A stretch of DNA of 64,000 nt from Betaproteobacteria bacterium (GTDB taxonomy: Bacteria; Pseudomonadota; Gammaproteobacteria; Burkholderiales; Burkholderiaceae_A). A program made the translations under genes and the position numbers. Of this stretch, positions 1-13,681 are shown piece by piece. The notes under the pieces are model-generated. The model searched no databases and was not told the origin of the DNA. It was given only the letters and a program-made list of their open reading frames with translations. The first letter of the stretch is position 1, and each line of letters begins with the position of its first letter. Location of the stretch: contig JAOINB010000002.1 in the NCBI GenBank assembly GCA_028139135.1, forward strand, positions 62,001 through 126,000, in the 5' to 3' direction.

Positions 1-657
1 ATTCAAATTTTGCGAAATTAAGTTACAGATGGCATCCTCTGATGACGGTTCAACAGCGGGAGCTCTCTCACTTTTAGGAAAAAATTTACCAAGAGCGAAT
101 TTAACAGCCAATAAGGGAGTAAGAGGAACAAACGTAAAAATAATTGATTCATTCGCCCTTTTACACAGTTCATTCACGAGAGCAATGGCATTTGCGGACT
201 TATAGTGGATAGTAGAGTCCATTAGTACAATATGGTCAAAGTCACCAAAAGATGGATCTAACATGTCGCCCCAAACGAACTTTAACTCTCCATCATGTTT
301 ACACTGATCGTTTCTTGAAAATCGTTCCCGAGCTATCTTTATAAGACTGGGGGAAATGTCCACAGCAACTACATTAGCATTCCTTGTTACTAAATCCATG
401 GCTAGATTGCCAGTTCCACAACCTGCATCTAAGACAGACTTTCCTGAGAGATTTTCACCAAATCGCTCTAAGATATGGTGCTGCATTCTTTCCCTGCCTT
501 TTCGAACTGACTCTCGGATAAAATTGAGGTTCTCATCGTTTGACGTCAATCGATCCCACGCCTTAACAGCAGTCTTGTCAAAATACTGTGCGATTTGATG
601 GCGTTTATCTTGGTACTCCTGCTCTAACAAAGGCGCTCTTTCTGGTTTCCACAACAT
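1..657 (-). CDS. bchM: Magnesium-protoporphyrin IX O-methyltransferase BchM (3' end missing)
   Basis: BchM transfers a methyl group from S-adenosylmethionine to the C13 propionate of Mg-protoporphyrin IX, the step after BchH/D/I chelation. The 219 codons visible translate to a class I methyltransferase with the SAM-binding motif VLDAGCGTGN at residues 75-84 and the acidic strand VVAVDIS after it. The gene leaves the window at its 3' end, so the last few residues (the family is about 225-235 aa) are not seen. The ATG at 657 lies 15 nt after the bchL stop with an AGGAAT ribosome site in the gap. Its place as last gene of a bchF-N-B-H-L-M run is the usual proteobacterial order and makes the assignment firm. 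Confidence 0.93.
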   Translation of the reverse strand, partial: MLWKPERAPLLEQEYQDKRHQIAQYFDKTAVKAWDRLTSNDENLNFIRESVRKGRERMQHHILERFGENLSGKSVLDAGCGTGNLAMDLVTRNANVVAVDISPSLIKIARERFSRNDQCKHDGELKFVWGDMLDPSFGDFDHIVLMDSTIHYKSANAIALVNELCKRANESIIFTFVPLTPLLAVKFALGKFFPKSERAPAVEPSSEDAICNLISQNLN

Positions 658-672
658 ATTCAATTCCTAATT

Positions 673-5535
<4,863 letters not shown>

Positions 5536-5564
<29 letters not shown>

Positions 5565-7077
5565 ACAAAGTATCTAAACTTATCCGGGTAAAACCATGCT
5601 CTGCAGCAAACTTTTCTGTGTTCCTCCTTGCTTTTCCTCTCACGAAAAAAGGAATTTTTTTTAATTCCTTCTCAGCATCCTGCTCCCAAAAAACCTTAGA
5701 ATTCGTTGTATCTATCTCACTGACAGCCACAGTACTCTGACCCTCAGAAGCTAAGTGGGACGGAACAACATTTTCGTTAAACTCAACGTCATCCCTAAAC
5801 ATTGTCAACAGATGCTCCTCTAAACCCATGACTAAAGGGTGAATCCATGTGTCAAATAATACATTCGAACCTTCAAAACCCATTTGCGGAGAGTAGCGAC
5901 AGGGGAAATCTTGTACATGCATTGGGGCTGAAATAACCGCAGATGGTATATTGTGTTTTTTGGCTATATGGCGCTCCATTTGTGTTCCGAGAATCAATTC
6001 CGGTTGTAATTCAACTATCGCTTTTTCTACCGCTATATAATCATCTGAGATTATCGCTTCTAGCCCAAACTCTTTTCCTAGCTCCCTAATCTCTCTAGCA
6101 AACTCTCGAGAATATGTGCCCAAACCCACAACATCAAAACCAAACTCGTCCCGGGCTACCTTAGACGCCGAGTAAACGTGAGTAGCATCACCAAAAACAA
6201 ACACTCTTTTTTTTGTTAAATAATTCGAGTCAACAGACCGCGAATACCATTCAGATCTATTCGAACTCACACTGAAAAACTCTTTTTTCAAAATACTTTC
6301 TGAAATGCCTGCTAAACTACAAACTTCTAAAAGAAATTTTTTTGTTCCTGCAACACCATAAGGAAGGTTTTTTGTTTGCGGTTGATCAAAATTTTTCATT
6401 AAGTAATCAGCCGCCATATTTCCAACCTCGGGATAGAGCAAAACATTGAAGTGAGCAGAGCGGAGTTTTTTTAAATCATTAACGCTTGCCTCTAGAGGGG
6501 CTACAACATTAATTCCTACACCTAATTCCCTCAGTAGACCGCTTATCTCTTTCACGTCGTCAGCATTTCTAAATCCTAACGAAGATGGTCCCAAAATATT
6601 ACAAGTAATATCTTTTGATTTCTCAAGTTTCTCGTCCCTGGGATTAAAGAACCTTACTAACTTATAAAAAGTTTCTGCTGCTCCCCAATTTTCTTTTTTC
6701 TGATAAGCAGGAAGCTCAACGGGAATTACTGGAACAGGAAGGTTTAAGGATTGGCCCAAGCCACCTGGATCGTCCTGAATCAACTCTGCTGTGCAGGATG
6801 CTCCTACGAGAATTGCATTCGGCTTAAACCGGTTGTAAGCCTCTTGCACAGCCTTTTTAAATAAAGTGGCGGTGTCTTTACCTAAATCCCGCGCCTGAAA
6901 AGTAGAATAGGTAACAGGCGGCCTTTTAGGCAATCTTTCAATCATTGTAAATAGCAAGTCGGCATATGTGTCGCCTTGAGGCGCATGCAGAACAAAGTGG
7001 AGATCCTTCATTGCTGTTGCAATTCTCATTGCCCCAACATGTGGTGGGCCCTCATAAGTCCAAAGGGTCAATTTCAT
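5536..7077 (-). CDS. bchB: Dark-operative protochlorophyllide reductase, B subunit
   Basis: BchB forms with BchN the catalytic heterotetramer that reduces ring D of protochlorophyllide without light. The 513-aa protein begins [18 protein letters not shown], a strongly conserved BchB N-terminus, and has Asp36 (APQGD) where the family supplies the unusual aspartate ligand of the NB [4Fe-4S] cluster. The C-terminal region after residue 420 is the short helical domain seen in BchB/ChlB. The start overlaps the end of bchN as ATGA, and its own end overlaps bchH. No truncation or frameshift is visible. Confidence 0.97.
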
Positions 7078-8447
7078 GAAACAACCTCATGTCCTGTGTC
7101 AACCTTAAAATTTAGTTGTTGATTTCTGATGATAGGTTTTGCAAATATGTTCAATAAATCACCAACCTGGTCAAAACCGTGAATTGGGGTGAATACTAAC
7201 TCGATCGACCATTTGGTTGTCATACCCTTCGCCTCCAAAGGATTAGCCAACCCTAATCCACACACGGTCATATCCGGCGATGCATTGAAACAACGTTCAA
7301 TCTGTTGATCAACATTTTGCCCTTCAACAATCAATGTACCTTTAGGTAAACTTGCAATTTCTTTCGCAAGCAATCTTTTGTTCAAATATGGAGTACCGAC
7401 CTCGGACAGAGAAACACCAAGCTCTGTTGACAAAAACCTTGCTAATGGAATTTCCAATTGACTATCCGGAAAGAAAAAGAATTTTTTCCCACAAAAAATT
7501 TCTTTGTATTTTTCCACCGTTTTTACAGCCCTTCCATAGGCAGGCATAACCGCACTATAAAATTTCTCATCGCTTATTCCAAATACCCGGCTTATATCTT
7601 CATACCATTTACGAGTGCCATCCGCACCAAATGGAAATACAGAACTAACTAACCCGAGGCCCAAAGACTCTAGATTTTTTGTGGTTTCAGTCAAAAACGG
7701 CTGAGCAAGCACAAACTTTGTTTTTGCGGAAATCCTAATCTTTTTTTCGGACGATTTCGGCGGGAAAAACTCAACATTTTGTATACCCAATTTTTCGAAG
7801 ATCCTTGCCATTTGATCTTCCACTATATCTGCTAAAGTACCGACAATCAGCAGATTGCATACATTCTCAGAAGAGGTTGATGGAACCAGAATTTCATGAC
7901 ACATTGCAACCAGGCATTGATCTTCTCCCTCAGTGAAGGTTGTCTCAATGCCACTACCTGAGTAATTTAAAACCTTAATTCCAGATTTTCGGTATTTTTC
8001 TGAAAGTTTTTCTGCTGCGCGGCCTAAGTCTAATTTAATCACCTCAGAGGGGCACGAACCGACAAGAAATAATGTTTTTATGCCAGAACGGACCTCTAAC
8101 AACTCAGAAACAACCCTTTCTAACTCATCGTTAACATCTGCTAAGCCAGCTAAATCCCTTTCATCAATGATTGCAGTGCCAAACCTTGGTTCAGCAAAGA
8201 TCATAACGCCAGCCGCAGACTGTATCAGGTGCGCACAAGTTCTGGATCCTACGACCAAGAAAAATGCATCCTTTATTTTTCTATGCAACCAAACAATTCC
8301 TGTTAACCCGCAAAAAACCTCTCTCTGCCCGCTTTCCGCTAACAGTTTGATCGGGTAACCTTCCTTTACTTCCGAATCAATCATATCGCGTGGAACCACA
8401 CGGTTAATACTAATTGGTGAGTCCACATTACCCGTGCCCAGACTCAT
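7074..8447 (-). CDS. bchN: Dark-operative protochlorophyllide reductase, N subunit
   Basis: BchN is the second NifD/K-like subunit of the catalytic component of protochlorophyllide reductase. The 457-aa sequence shows the three cysteines expected to ligate the interfacial cluster: Cys46 (VFCGLTG), Cys71 (SRTCAHL) and Cys132 (GSCPSE); the fourth ligand is Asp36 of BchB. The first 25 residues are variable and the start could be a few codons later, but the ATG at 8447 overlaps the bchF stop as ATGA, which supports it. It lies between bchF and bchB in the operon. Confidence 0.97.
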   Translation of the reverse strand: MSLGTGNVDSPISINRVVPRDMIDSEVKEGYPIKLLAESGQREVFCGLTGIVWLHRKIKDAFFLVVGSRTCAHLIQSAAGVMIFAEPRFGTAIIDERDLAGLADVNDELERVVSELLEVRSGIKTLFLVGSCPSEVIKLDLGRAAEKLSEKYRKSGIKVLNYSGSGIETTFTEGEDQCLVAMCHEILVPSTSSENVCNLLIVGTLADIVEDQMARIFEKLGIQNVEFFPPKSSEKKIRISAKTKFVLAQPFLTETTKNLESLGLGLVSSVFPFGADGTRKWYEDISRVFGISDEKFYSAVMPAYGRAVKTVEKYKEIFCGKKFFFFPDSQLEIPLARFLSTELGVSLSEVGTPYLNKRLLAKEIASLPKGTLIVEGQNVDQQIERCFNASPDMTVCGLGLANPLEAKGMTTKWSIELVFTPIHGFDQVGDLLNIFAKPIIRNQQLNFKVDTGHEVVS

Positions 8448-8914
8448 GACAACACCTCAGGAGATAAATTCTTGGGGTTTTGGTCTCTTGCCTGTTTAAA
8501 TTTAAACAAAAACTGTACCGCATTTACCAGGTATGCAAAATATGCTAAGAGAGCAACGTAAAGCTGGTTATCAACCGACAAGAAATCAAAGAAATAAACA
8601 AATAAATACAGAAGATGCAAAAAAACAACAAAAATACTTACGACGTCTTCCCAGTAAAATGGCTTTGCAAAAAGATATTTATCAAAAACAGCTTTTTCCC
8701 AGATAGAGCCGGTAACCATTATTGAGCAGAGAATAAGCGTTTTTATAACGACTGAAATAGAAGCTGCATTTTCATATGTGCCGTAGAGCAGATAATTAAA
8801 TACAAAACCTAGGCTGACCAGGAATACTACAAACTGGAATGGAGCCAAAACACCCTGGACCAAAGTCCATTTTGTGTTATCCCGCCTTATTCTTTCTTCT
8901 TCGTTGTATAGCAT
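8444..8914 (-). CDS. bchF: 3-vinyl bacteriochlorophyllide hydratase
   Basis: BchF hydrates the 3-vinyl group of (bacterio)chlorophyllide and is the first gene of the bchFNBHLM operon. The 156-aa protein starts MLYNEEERIRRD followed by WTLVQGVLAPFQF, matching the conserved BchF N-terminus; this is why the ATG at 8914 is preferred although the open frame extends to 9025. Four hydrophobic segments are visible (about 18-40, 50-70, 85-105, 115-135), as expected for this membrane enzyme. An AGGAGG lies upstream but 16 nt from the ATG, longer than usual. A sigma-70-like promoter overlapping a PpsR box lies just upstream (8946-8986). Confidence 0.94.
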   Translation of the reverse strand: MLYNEEERIRRDNTKWTLVQGVLAPFQFVVFLVSLGFVFNYLLYGTYENAASISVVIKTLILCSIMVTGSIWEKAVFDKYLFAKPFYWEDVVSIFVVFLHLLYLFVYFFDFLSVDNQLYVALLAYFAYLVNAVQFLFKFKQARDQNPKNLSPEVLS

Positions 8915-8945
8915 AATCAGTAGAAACTTTCCTCCTAGATTTACC

Positions 8946-8974
8946 ACTCTACGGTTATGAAAAAAGGATGTCAA
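8946..8974 (-). promoter_or_regulatory. Probable sigma-70 promoter of the bchF operon
   Basis: On the minus strand a perfect -35 TTGACA (8969-8974) is followed after exactly 17 bp by TAGAGT (8946-8951), giving a start about 25 nt before the bchF ATG. The -35 hexamer is the inner part of the PpsR box, so repressor binding would block RNA polymerase directly. This is inferred from sequence only. Confidence 0.55.
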
Positions 8975-8986
8975 CTTTAATTGACA
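8969..8986. promoter_or_regulatory. PpsR/CrtJ operator between bchF and aerR
   Basis: TGTCAACTTTAATTGACA is a TGT-N12-ACA match with inverted half-sites TGTCAA and TTGACA, the known recognition pattern of PpsR/CrtJ. It lies in the divergent bchF/aerR region and overlaps the proposed bchF -35. A degenerate partner that keeps TGT but ends in TAA follows at 8996-9013, 9 bp away. Confidence 0.7.
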
Positions 8987-9066
8987 AAAAATTAATGTCA
9001 ATAGTAAATTTAATATTACAGCCAATAAAAGATTGAAAATTGTGGCTATTTTTAAAAAAAAAGAGC

Positions 9067-9945
9067 ATGATAACTAAAGGGTTCGCCACAACAATCAAGA
9101 AAGATTTTATGGGTAAAAAAGAAAAAGAAGGACCTAGACGCAAAAAAGTAATCTCTGCTCCTATACCGTCGACAATACATGAGGAAATAATTCCTCGGCT
9201 TTTGATGGCTCACAGACAAAAAGCAGATATTATAAAAAAGACTGGATTCGAAAATGGTTGCAACATCCCTGCGATTACAGCGGGGAATGTCGAAGAGCTC
9301 AGTCACATGATGGTAAATGAAGAGCTATCTGTGTCCAAATCTTATCTGCGGATACTAATCGAAGAGGGCATTAGCATAGAACAGATATATCTAGACCTGT
9401 TGCAGCCCACAGCCAGAAGACTAGGAATTTGCTGGGAAAATGACTCTCTAGACTTTGCTACGATAACCCTTGCTGTTTGGCATATAAATCAATTGATGTA
9501 TTACCTAAGCCCGGAGTTACTCCAAAATACAGTTGACCATGGAAAGTCAAAAGGAAGGATTTTACTATTTCCCAGTCTAGGCTCCCAACATACTCTAGGT
9601 CTATTTATGTTGAGCGAGTTTTTCAGAAAATCTGGTTGGGAGGTTTTTGCGGATCCCGCCCTCAGTGAGCAGGACATCTTCAACACTATCGAAAAAAAGG
9701 ATTTTCAGGTTGTGGGTATCTCCATCGGGTCCTACGATCAAAAAGAATCCACGAAAAAACTAATTTGTGATATCAGACGAATGTACGGGTCAGCACTCAA
9801 GATTATTATTGGTGGCCCTTTAGCCTTTTGTGAAAACAATTTGTTTCGCGAGGTTGAAGCTGATGGACAGGCGGCAGATGCAAGAGAGGCAGTTTTACTG
9901 GCTAACTCCTTAGTTAGAAAAAAGAATATACCTGTCAAACCCTAA
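9067..9945 (+). CDS. aerR: AerR/PpaA-type B12-binding photosynthesis regulator
   Basis: The product resembles AerR/PpaA, cobalamin-binding regulators that modulate the PpsR/CrtJ repressor in purple bacteria. A helical domain (about residues 30-150) is followed by a Rossmann-like B12-binding fold containing LFPSLGSQHTLGLFM; the Q-H-T-L-G element is the family's cobalamin-contact region, unlike the DxHxxG of MerH-type domains. The end contains IIIGGPLAF, also typical of B12 folds. I chose the ATG at 9067; an upstream TTG at 9040 and a downstream ATG at 9109 are possible, and none has a strong ribosome site. It lies next to ppsR and divergent from bchF, as in Rhodobacter-type clusters, which supports an anti-repressor role. 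Confidence 0.85.
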   Translation: MITKGFATTIKKDFMGKKEKEGPRRKKVISAPIPSTIHEEIIPRLLMAHRQKADIIKKTGFENGCNIPAITAGNVEELSHMMVNEELSVSKSYLRILIEEGISIEQIYLDLLQPTARRLGICWENDSLDFATITLAVWHINQLMYYLSPELLQNTVDHGKSKGRILLFPSLGSQHTLGLFMLSEFFRKSGWEVFADPALSEQDIFNTIEKKDFQVVGISIGSYDQKESTKKLICDIRRMYGSALKIIIGGPLAFCENNLFREVEADGQAADAREAVLLANSLVRKKNIPVKP

Positions 9946-9969
9946 TAAAAAAGATATTCACGCAGTAAT

Positions 9970-10013
9970 TGTACATTTTCATTGACTGTTTCCTTCGTCA
10001 AGGAGAAAATACA
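9970..10013. promoter_or_regulatory. Tandem PpsR/CrtJ-like operators upstream of ppsR
   Basis: Two imperfect TGT-N12-ACA boxes lie 8 bp apart: TGTACATTTTCATTGACT (9970-9987, last base mismatched) and CGTCAAGGAGAAAATACA (9996-10013, first base mismatched). The spacing and sequence closely copy the pair in front of bchG. The likely meaning is autoregulation of ppsR (and crtA behind it). Confidence 0.55.
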
Positions 10014-10017
10014 ATCA

Positions 10018-10038
10018 ATGAATACGATCTTTGATTGA
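10018..10038 (+). other. Possible leader mini-ORF ahead of ppsR
   Basis: An ATG at 10018, four bases after the second operator, opens a six-codon frame (MNTIFD, stop TGA at 10036-10038) that is out of frame with ppsR. At the equivalent position in the related bchG cassette the ATG is the bchG start. Whether it is translated is unknown. Confidence 0.25.
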
Positions 10039-10075
10039 CAAGGTTACCTTTCACAACTTTAGCAATCGTTTTTAT

Positions 10076-11473
10076 ATGGAAACTGTAATTGACCCACAAC
10101 ATGCATTTTCTCAACATGTAAGTGCTGAGCTGACTGATACGATACTAAGTCTCTCCTCTGACATAGTTCTTTACCTAAGTCCGAAAGGCATTATAAGGAA
10201 AGTTATTGTTCAAAATGGAGAATTAAGCCGTCTTGTAAAAAACTGGGTAGGCAAATCCTGGAAAAGTTGTGTAACAACCGAATCTCAGCTAAAAATTGAT
10301 CAATTGCTCAGATTTTCCAATAAATCTCTAAAAAATGATAGTCGTCATGTTAACCACCATTTATCAGATGGTGGTTATTTACCAGTTTCTTATGCAACGC
10401 TTAATTGTGAAAACGAAGGTTTTGTAGTTGCAGTAGGACAGGAATTAAGCCAACTCACGGCATTACAGCAAAAACTTGTTTCAGCTCAACAAACATTGGA
10501 GAGGGACTACATTCAGTTACGACATGTTGAGACTCGCTATAGATTTTTATTCAATCTAGTTGAAACACCAGTTCTTGTTTGCAAAGCAGATTCAACTGAA
10601 ATCTTGGAAATTAACCCTGCGGCGATTCGATTGCTCAATTGTGAAACAAATGGAGTATTAGGAAAAAAATTGGACTTTTTTTTCAGTGAGGATGAAAAAC
10701 TAAGAGTTAATAACTTTTTGAGAAAAACTCAGCTGGGGGAGAGAAACCTGTTCGAAACTAAGCTCACAAATGACAAAACTGTTTGTATGAACTTATCGTC
10801 TTTCAGGCAGGAAAATGAAACCTACTCGTTAATACAATTTCAGCTTGAAACTAAAAATACCTCAGAAAAAAAACACTCGCCAGAAATTTCTCTCCAAAGC
10901 GCAATAGGAAAGAGTCCTGATGCACTAGTTATTTGCGATACCAACGGTGAGATATCATATAGCAATGAAGCCTTCTTAGAGTTGACCGCTCTGCCTAATA
11001 AAGACTATGTCTCCGGTAGTAATTTAATGACCTGGCTGGCAAGAGGCAAAGTTGATTTCAGTATCATGAGCAATACTCTTCAAGATAATGGTGTTCTAAA
11101 ACTTTTTACTACGCAAATCATTGGGCAAGGCAGTTCGATCGAGGTGGAAATTTCTGGTATTGAGTTAGACCATAGAACCCACAAAGAAATGGTTTTTTAT
11201 TTACGAAATATTAGTCGACGAATAAAAAATAAGAGTACGACAGGGCAGTTGTCAAGATCAGCAGAGCAACTATCTGAGCTTGTCGGGCAACTTCCATTAA
11301 AAGATATAGTTAGCGAAACAACAGACCTTATTGAAAAACTTTGTATAGAAGCAGCTCTAGGTCTATCTTTGAATAATCGTGTCTCTGCTGCAGAGATGCT
11401 GGGGCTTTCGAGGCAAAGCCTGTATGTCAAGATGAAAAAATTGAATATACAGGACGGTGGCGAGCGTAGTTAG
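10076..11473 (+). CDS. ppsR: Photosynthesis gene repressor PpsR/CrtJ
   Basis: PpsR/CrtJ represses bch, crt and puf genes under high oxygen by binding TGT-N12-ACA palindromes. The 465-aa protein has an N-terminal PAS-like region, a linker helix near residue 140-165, two further PAS domains (about 165-270 and 285-390) and a C-terminal Fis-type helix-turn-helix containing AAEMLGLSRQSLYVKMKKL. A cysteine just before the HTH (EKLCIEAAL) matches the redox-reactive cysteine of CrtJ/PpsR. The open frame extends to a TTG at 10031, but the ATG at 10076 gives the normal family length (about 465). It has no clear ribosome site. Operators matching its known motif occur at five places in the window. Confidence 0.94.
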   Translation: METVIDPQHAFSQHVSAELTDTILSLSSDIVLYLSPKGIIRKVIVQNGELSRLVKNWVGKSWKSCVTTESQLKIDQLLRFSNKSLKNDSRHVNHHLSDGGYLPVSYATLNCENEGFVVAVGQELSQLTALQQKLVSAQQTLERDYIQLRHVETRYRFLFNLVETPVLVCKADSTEILEINPAAIRLLNCETNGVLGKKLDFFFSEDEKLRVNNFLRKTQLGERNLFETKLTNDKTVCMNLSSFRQENETYSLIQFQLETKNTSEKKHSPEISLQSAIGKSPDALVICDTNGEISYSNEAFLELTALPNKDYVSGSNLMTWLARGKVDFSIMSNTLQDNGVLKLFTTQIIGQGSSIEVEISGIELDHRTHKEMVFYLRNISRRIKNKSTTGQLSRSAEQLSELVGQLPLKDIVSETTDLIEKLCIEAALGLSLNNRVSAAEMLGLSRQSLYVKMKKLNIQDGGERS

Positions 11474-11487
11474 CATTACTAAGATAT

Positions 11488-12189
11488 ATGGCTCAGCAAC
11501 AAACAACAGTAATCGCATTAGTGAAATTTAGACGGGAATGCTTACATTGGGGAGTCCCGCAGCTAGCATTGAGGAGGTATTTTATTCCAGAAGTTCCTGG
11601 TCTAATTTTTTTTAAGGTCTTAGGTAGTGGCTATAACGGTGGATTCGGAATGCTTCCAGGGCTTAATTATCAAGGTCTTTGTTTTCACTTTGACGAAGAG
11701 GAAAATGCAAAAAAATTTTTGAATCATAGTAACTTGTTAAAGCAATACGAGTTGAGGTCAGATGAGTTTTTCGTCTCTGTCTTAGTACCTTATGATTCTA
11801 GGGGTAGCTGGAGCGGAAAAAAAATTACTGTTAGTGAACAAGCAAAAAACTTTGAGCTAGACAAACAACCTATAGCCTCACTTACCCGGGCTTCAATTCG
11901 TATACGAAAAATGATGAGCTTCTGGTCGCATACGCCAAAAACTGAAAATGCGTTATCAGATGTACAAGGTTGTATGTTATCTGTAGGATTGGGAGAAGCT
12001 CCACTCCTTCGTCAGGCAACATTCACAATTTGGGAAAATCTACAGAGTTTGGAATTGTATTCAAAAAAAGGGGTACATTTAGATGCATTAAGGAAGGCTT
12101 ACCAGGGAAACTACTTTAGTGAATCAATGTTTGTCAGATTTAGAGCGAAGTCAATGAGAGGGACATGGAAGGGGAAAAGTTTTGACTAA
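11488..12189 (+). CDS. crtA: Spheroidene monooxygenase
   Basis: CrtA is the heme-dependent oxygenase that introduces the 2-keto group into spheroidene or spirilloxanthin-type carotenoids under oxic conditions. The 233-aa product has the family blocks VIALVKFR at the N-terminus, GSGYNGGFGMLPGLNYQG near residues 48-65 and GLGEAPLLRQATFTIW near 170. The ATG at 11488 lies 14 nt after the ppsR stop, so crtA is probably cotranscribed with the repressor gene. Its end overlaps crtD by 8 nt. Presence of CrtA implies ketocarotenoids that also protect against singlet oxygen, fitting an aerobic phototroph. Confidence 0.9.
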   Translation: MAQQQTTVIALVKFRRECLHWGVPQLALRRYFIPEVPGLIFFKVLGSGYNGGFGMLPGLNYQGLCFHFDEEENAKKFLNHSNLLKQYELRSDEFFVSVLVPYDSRGSWSGKKITVSEQAKNFELDKQPIASLTRASIRIRKMMSFWSHTPKTENALSDVQGCMLSVGLGEAPLLRQATFTIWENLQSLELYSKKGVHLDALRKAYQGNYFSESMFVRFRAKSMRGTWKGKSFD

Positions 12190-13681
12190 AGTGGTTGTAA
12201 TAGGAGGTGGTTTTGGTGGGTTATCTGCAGCAATTGAATTAGCTAACAACGGGTTTGAGGTCGATCTGCTGGACCCGGAAAATGAGTTAGGAGGCAAAGT
12301 AGCCAGAATAAAGGACAGTGAAGGTAATAGCTTCGATTGTGGACCGACTGTAATTACGTTAAAAGATGTGTTCTCAAATTTGTTTACAAGATCAGATGAA
12401 AATATAGATGAATATGTCAAATTCAAAAAATTGGATATCATAGCTCGACATGCGTGGTCTCCTGATGAGACTCTGGATTTGTTTTCCGACCCTCGGAAAT
12501 CCTTTGAAGCCGTTGCGAAGTTTGCTGGGATTACCGAAGCGAAAAACTTTCAAGATTTTTCAATACTGGCTCACCAACTTTTCACAGTATTGGAAAAAAA
12601 TTATATGAAATGTCAGAAACCAGGAATGTTAAAAATGATTAATACAATTGGTTTACGTGGGGCAAAATGTTTATTGCAAGCAGGGGCCTTTAATAGCCTT
12701 TGGGAAAAGCTTGAAAGGACATTTCGGGATGAAAGGTTGCGTCAACTCTTTGGTAGATATGCGACATATTGCGGATCTTCTCCCTGGGAGGCTCCTTCAA
12801 CGCTCATGTTGATTTGGGATGTAGAAATGCAAGGAGTGTGGAGCGTTGAAGGTGGAGTAATTAACCTCGCTAGAGCATTAAAAAAACTCGCCATAAAAAA
12901 AGGGGTGAAGATATATAAAAACCTTTGTGAGGAAATACTTTCATACAACGGAGAAATAACAGGAGTTAGGCTTGATAATGGCGACCACATCCTCACAGAC
13001 AAAATCATATTTAATGGAGATTTCAATGATTTAGACAATTATCTAATTAATCGAAGGATTCGTAACAAAAGGGTTACGAATTATTCTCGGAAAAATCGTT
13101 CATTGTCAGCAATAACATGGATGATGAGAAAGAAAACGACCGGATTTGAACTTTGTAGGCACAATATATTTTTCAATTCACCGTATCATAAAGAGTTTTC
13201 TGATATCTTCAAGAAGGGTAAAATCCCATCTAACCCAACAGTTTATGTTTGTGCACAGGACAGATTAAACAACAGTTCAATTATTTCAGGTGAGGAGGAG
13301 CGTCTTTTTCTGTTAATTAATGCGCCGCCCAACGGGGATTTTGCCAAAATATCAAAAACGGAGATGAAAACATGTCAAGCATCAGTATTTTCCCTTTTAA
13401 AAAAATGTGGCCTGGAGATAGACGCCCCACGGGAGGTGCCGGTTTCGATGACTCCTCAAACGTTTTACCAGAGATTCCCTGGAAGCGGGGGAGCTTTGTA
13501 CGGAAGACCAACCCATGGATGGTTAAGCCCCTTTACTCGACCCTCCTCACGCAGCAAGATATCGGGTCTTTACCTTTCGGGTGGGACAGTTCACCCGGGA
13601 CCGGGGTTGCCGATGGCGACAATATCAGGCCAATTGGCGGCAGAGGCATTGATGGAGGACCTAGGTTTGATCAACCAGTGA
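12182..13681 (+). CDS. crtD: Methoxyneurosporene/hydroxyneurosporene desaturase CrtD
   Basis: CrtD introduces the C-3,4 double bond into 1-hydroxy- or 1-methoxy-carotenoids. The 499-aa protein has the N-terminal FAD-binding signature GGGFGG at residues 8-13 with an acidic end to the second strand (LLDPENELGGK), and ends in the CrtI-family motif LYLSGGTVHPGPGLPMA. It is distinguished from CrtI by its place next to crtC and by the separate crtI beside crtB. The start is a TTG at 12182 overlapping crtA, with AGGGG seven bases ahead. Its last codons overlap the beginning of crtC. CrtI-type desaturases are difficult to subdivide by eye, so D versus I rests mainly on context. Confidence 0.85.
   Translation: MTKVVVIGGGFGGLSAAIELANNGFEVDLLDPENELGGKVARIKDSEGNSFDCGPTVITLKDVFSNLFTRSDENIDEYVKFKKLDIIARHAWSPDETLDLFSDPRKSFEAVAKFAGITEAKNFQDFSILAHQLFTVLEKNYMKCQKPGMLKMINTIGLRGAKCLLQAGAFNSLWEKLERTFRDERLRQLFGRYATYCGSSPWEAPSTLMLIWDVEMQGVWSVEGGVINLARALKKLAIKKGVKIYKNLCEEILSYNGEITGVRLDNGDHILTDKIIFNGDFNDLDNYLINRRIRNKRVTNYSRKNRSLSAITWMMRKKTTGFELCRHNIFFNSPYHKEFSDIFKKGKIPSNPTVYVCAQDRLNNSSIISGEEERLFLLINAPPNGDFAKISKTEMKTCQASVFSLLKKCGLEIDAPREVPVSMTPQTFYQRFPGSGGALYGRPTHGWLSPFTRPSSRSKISGLYLSGGTVHPGPGLPMATISGQLAAEALMEDLGLINQ

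Noticed and set aside
13372..13677. Upstream 102 codons of the crtC frame as part of CrtC
   Set aside because: Most of it is crtD read in another frame, with low-complexity G/P/D composition. Only the last few residues look CrtC-like, which is recorded as a finding.
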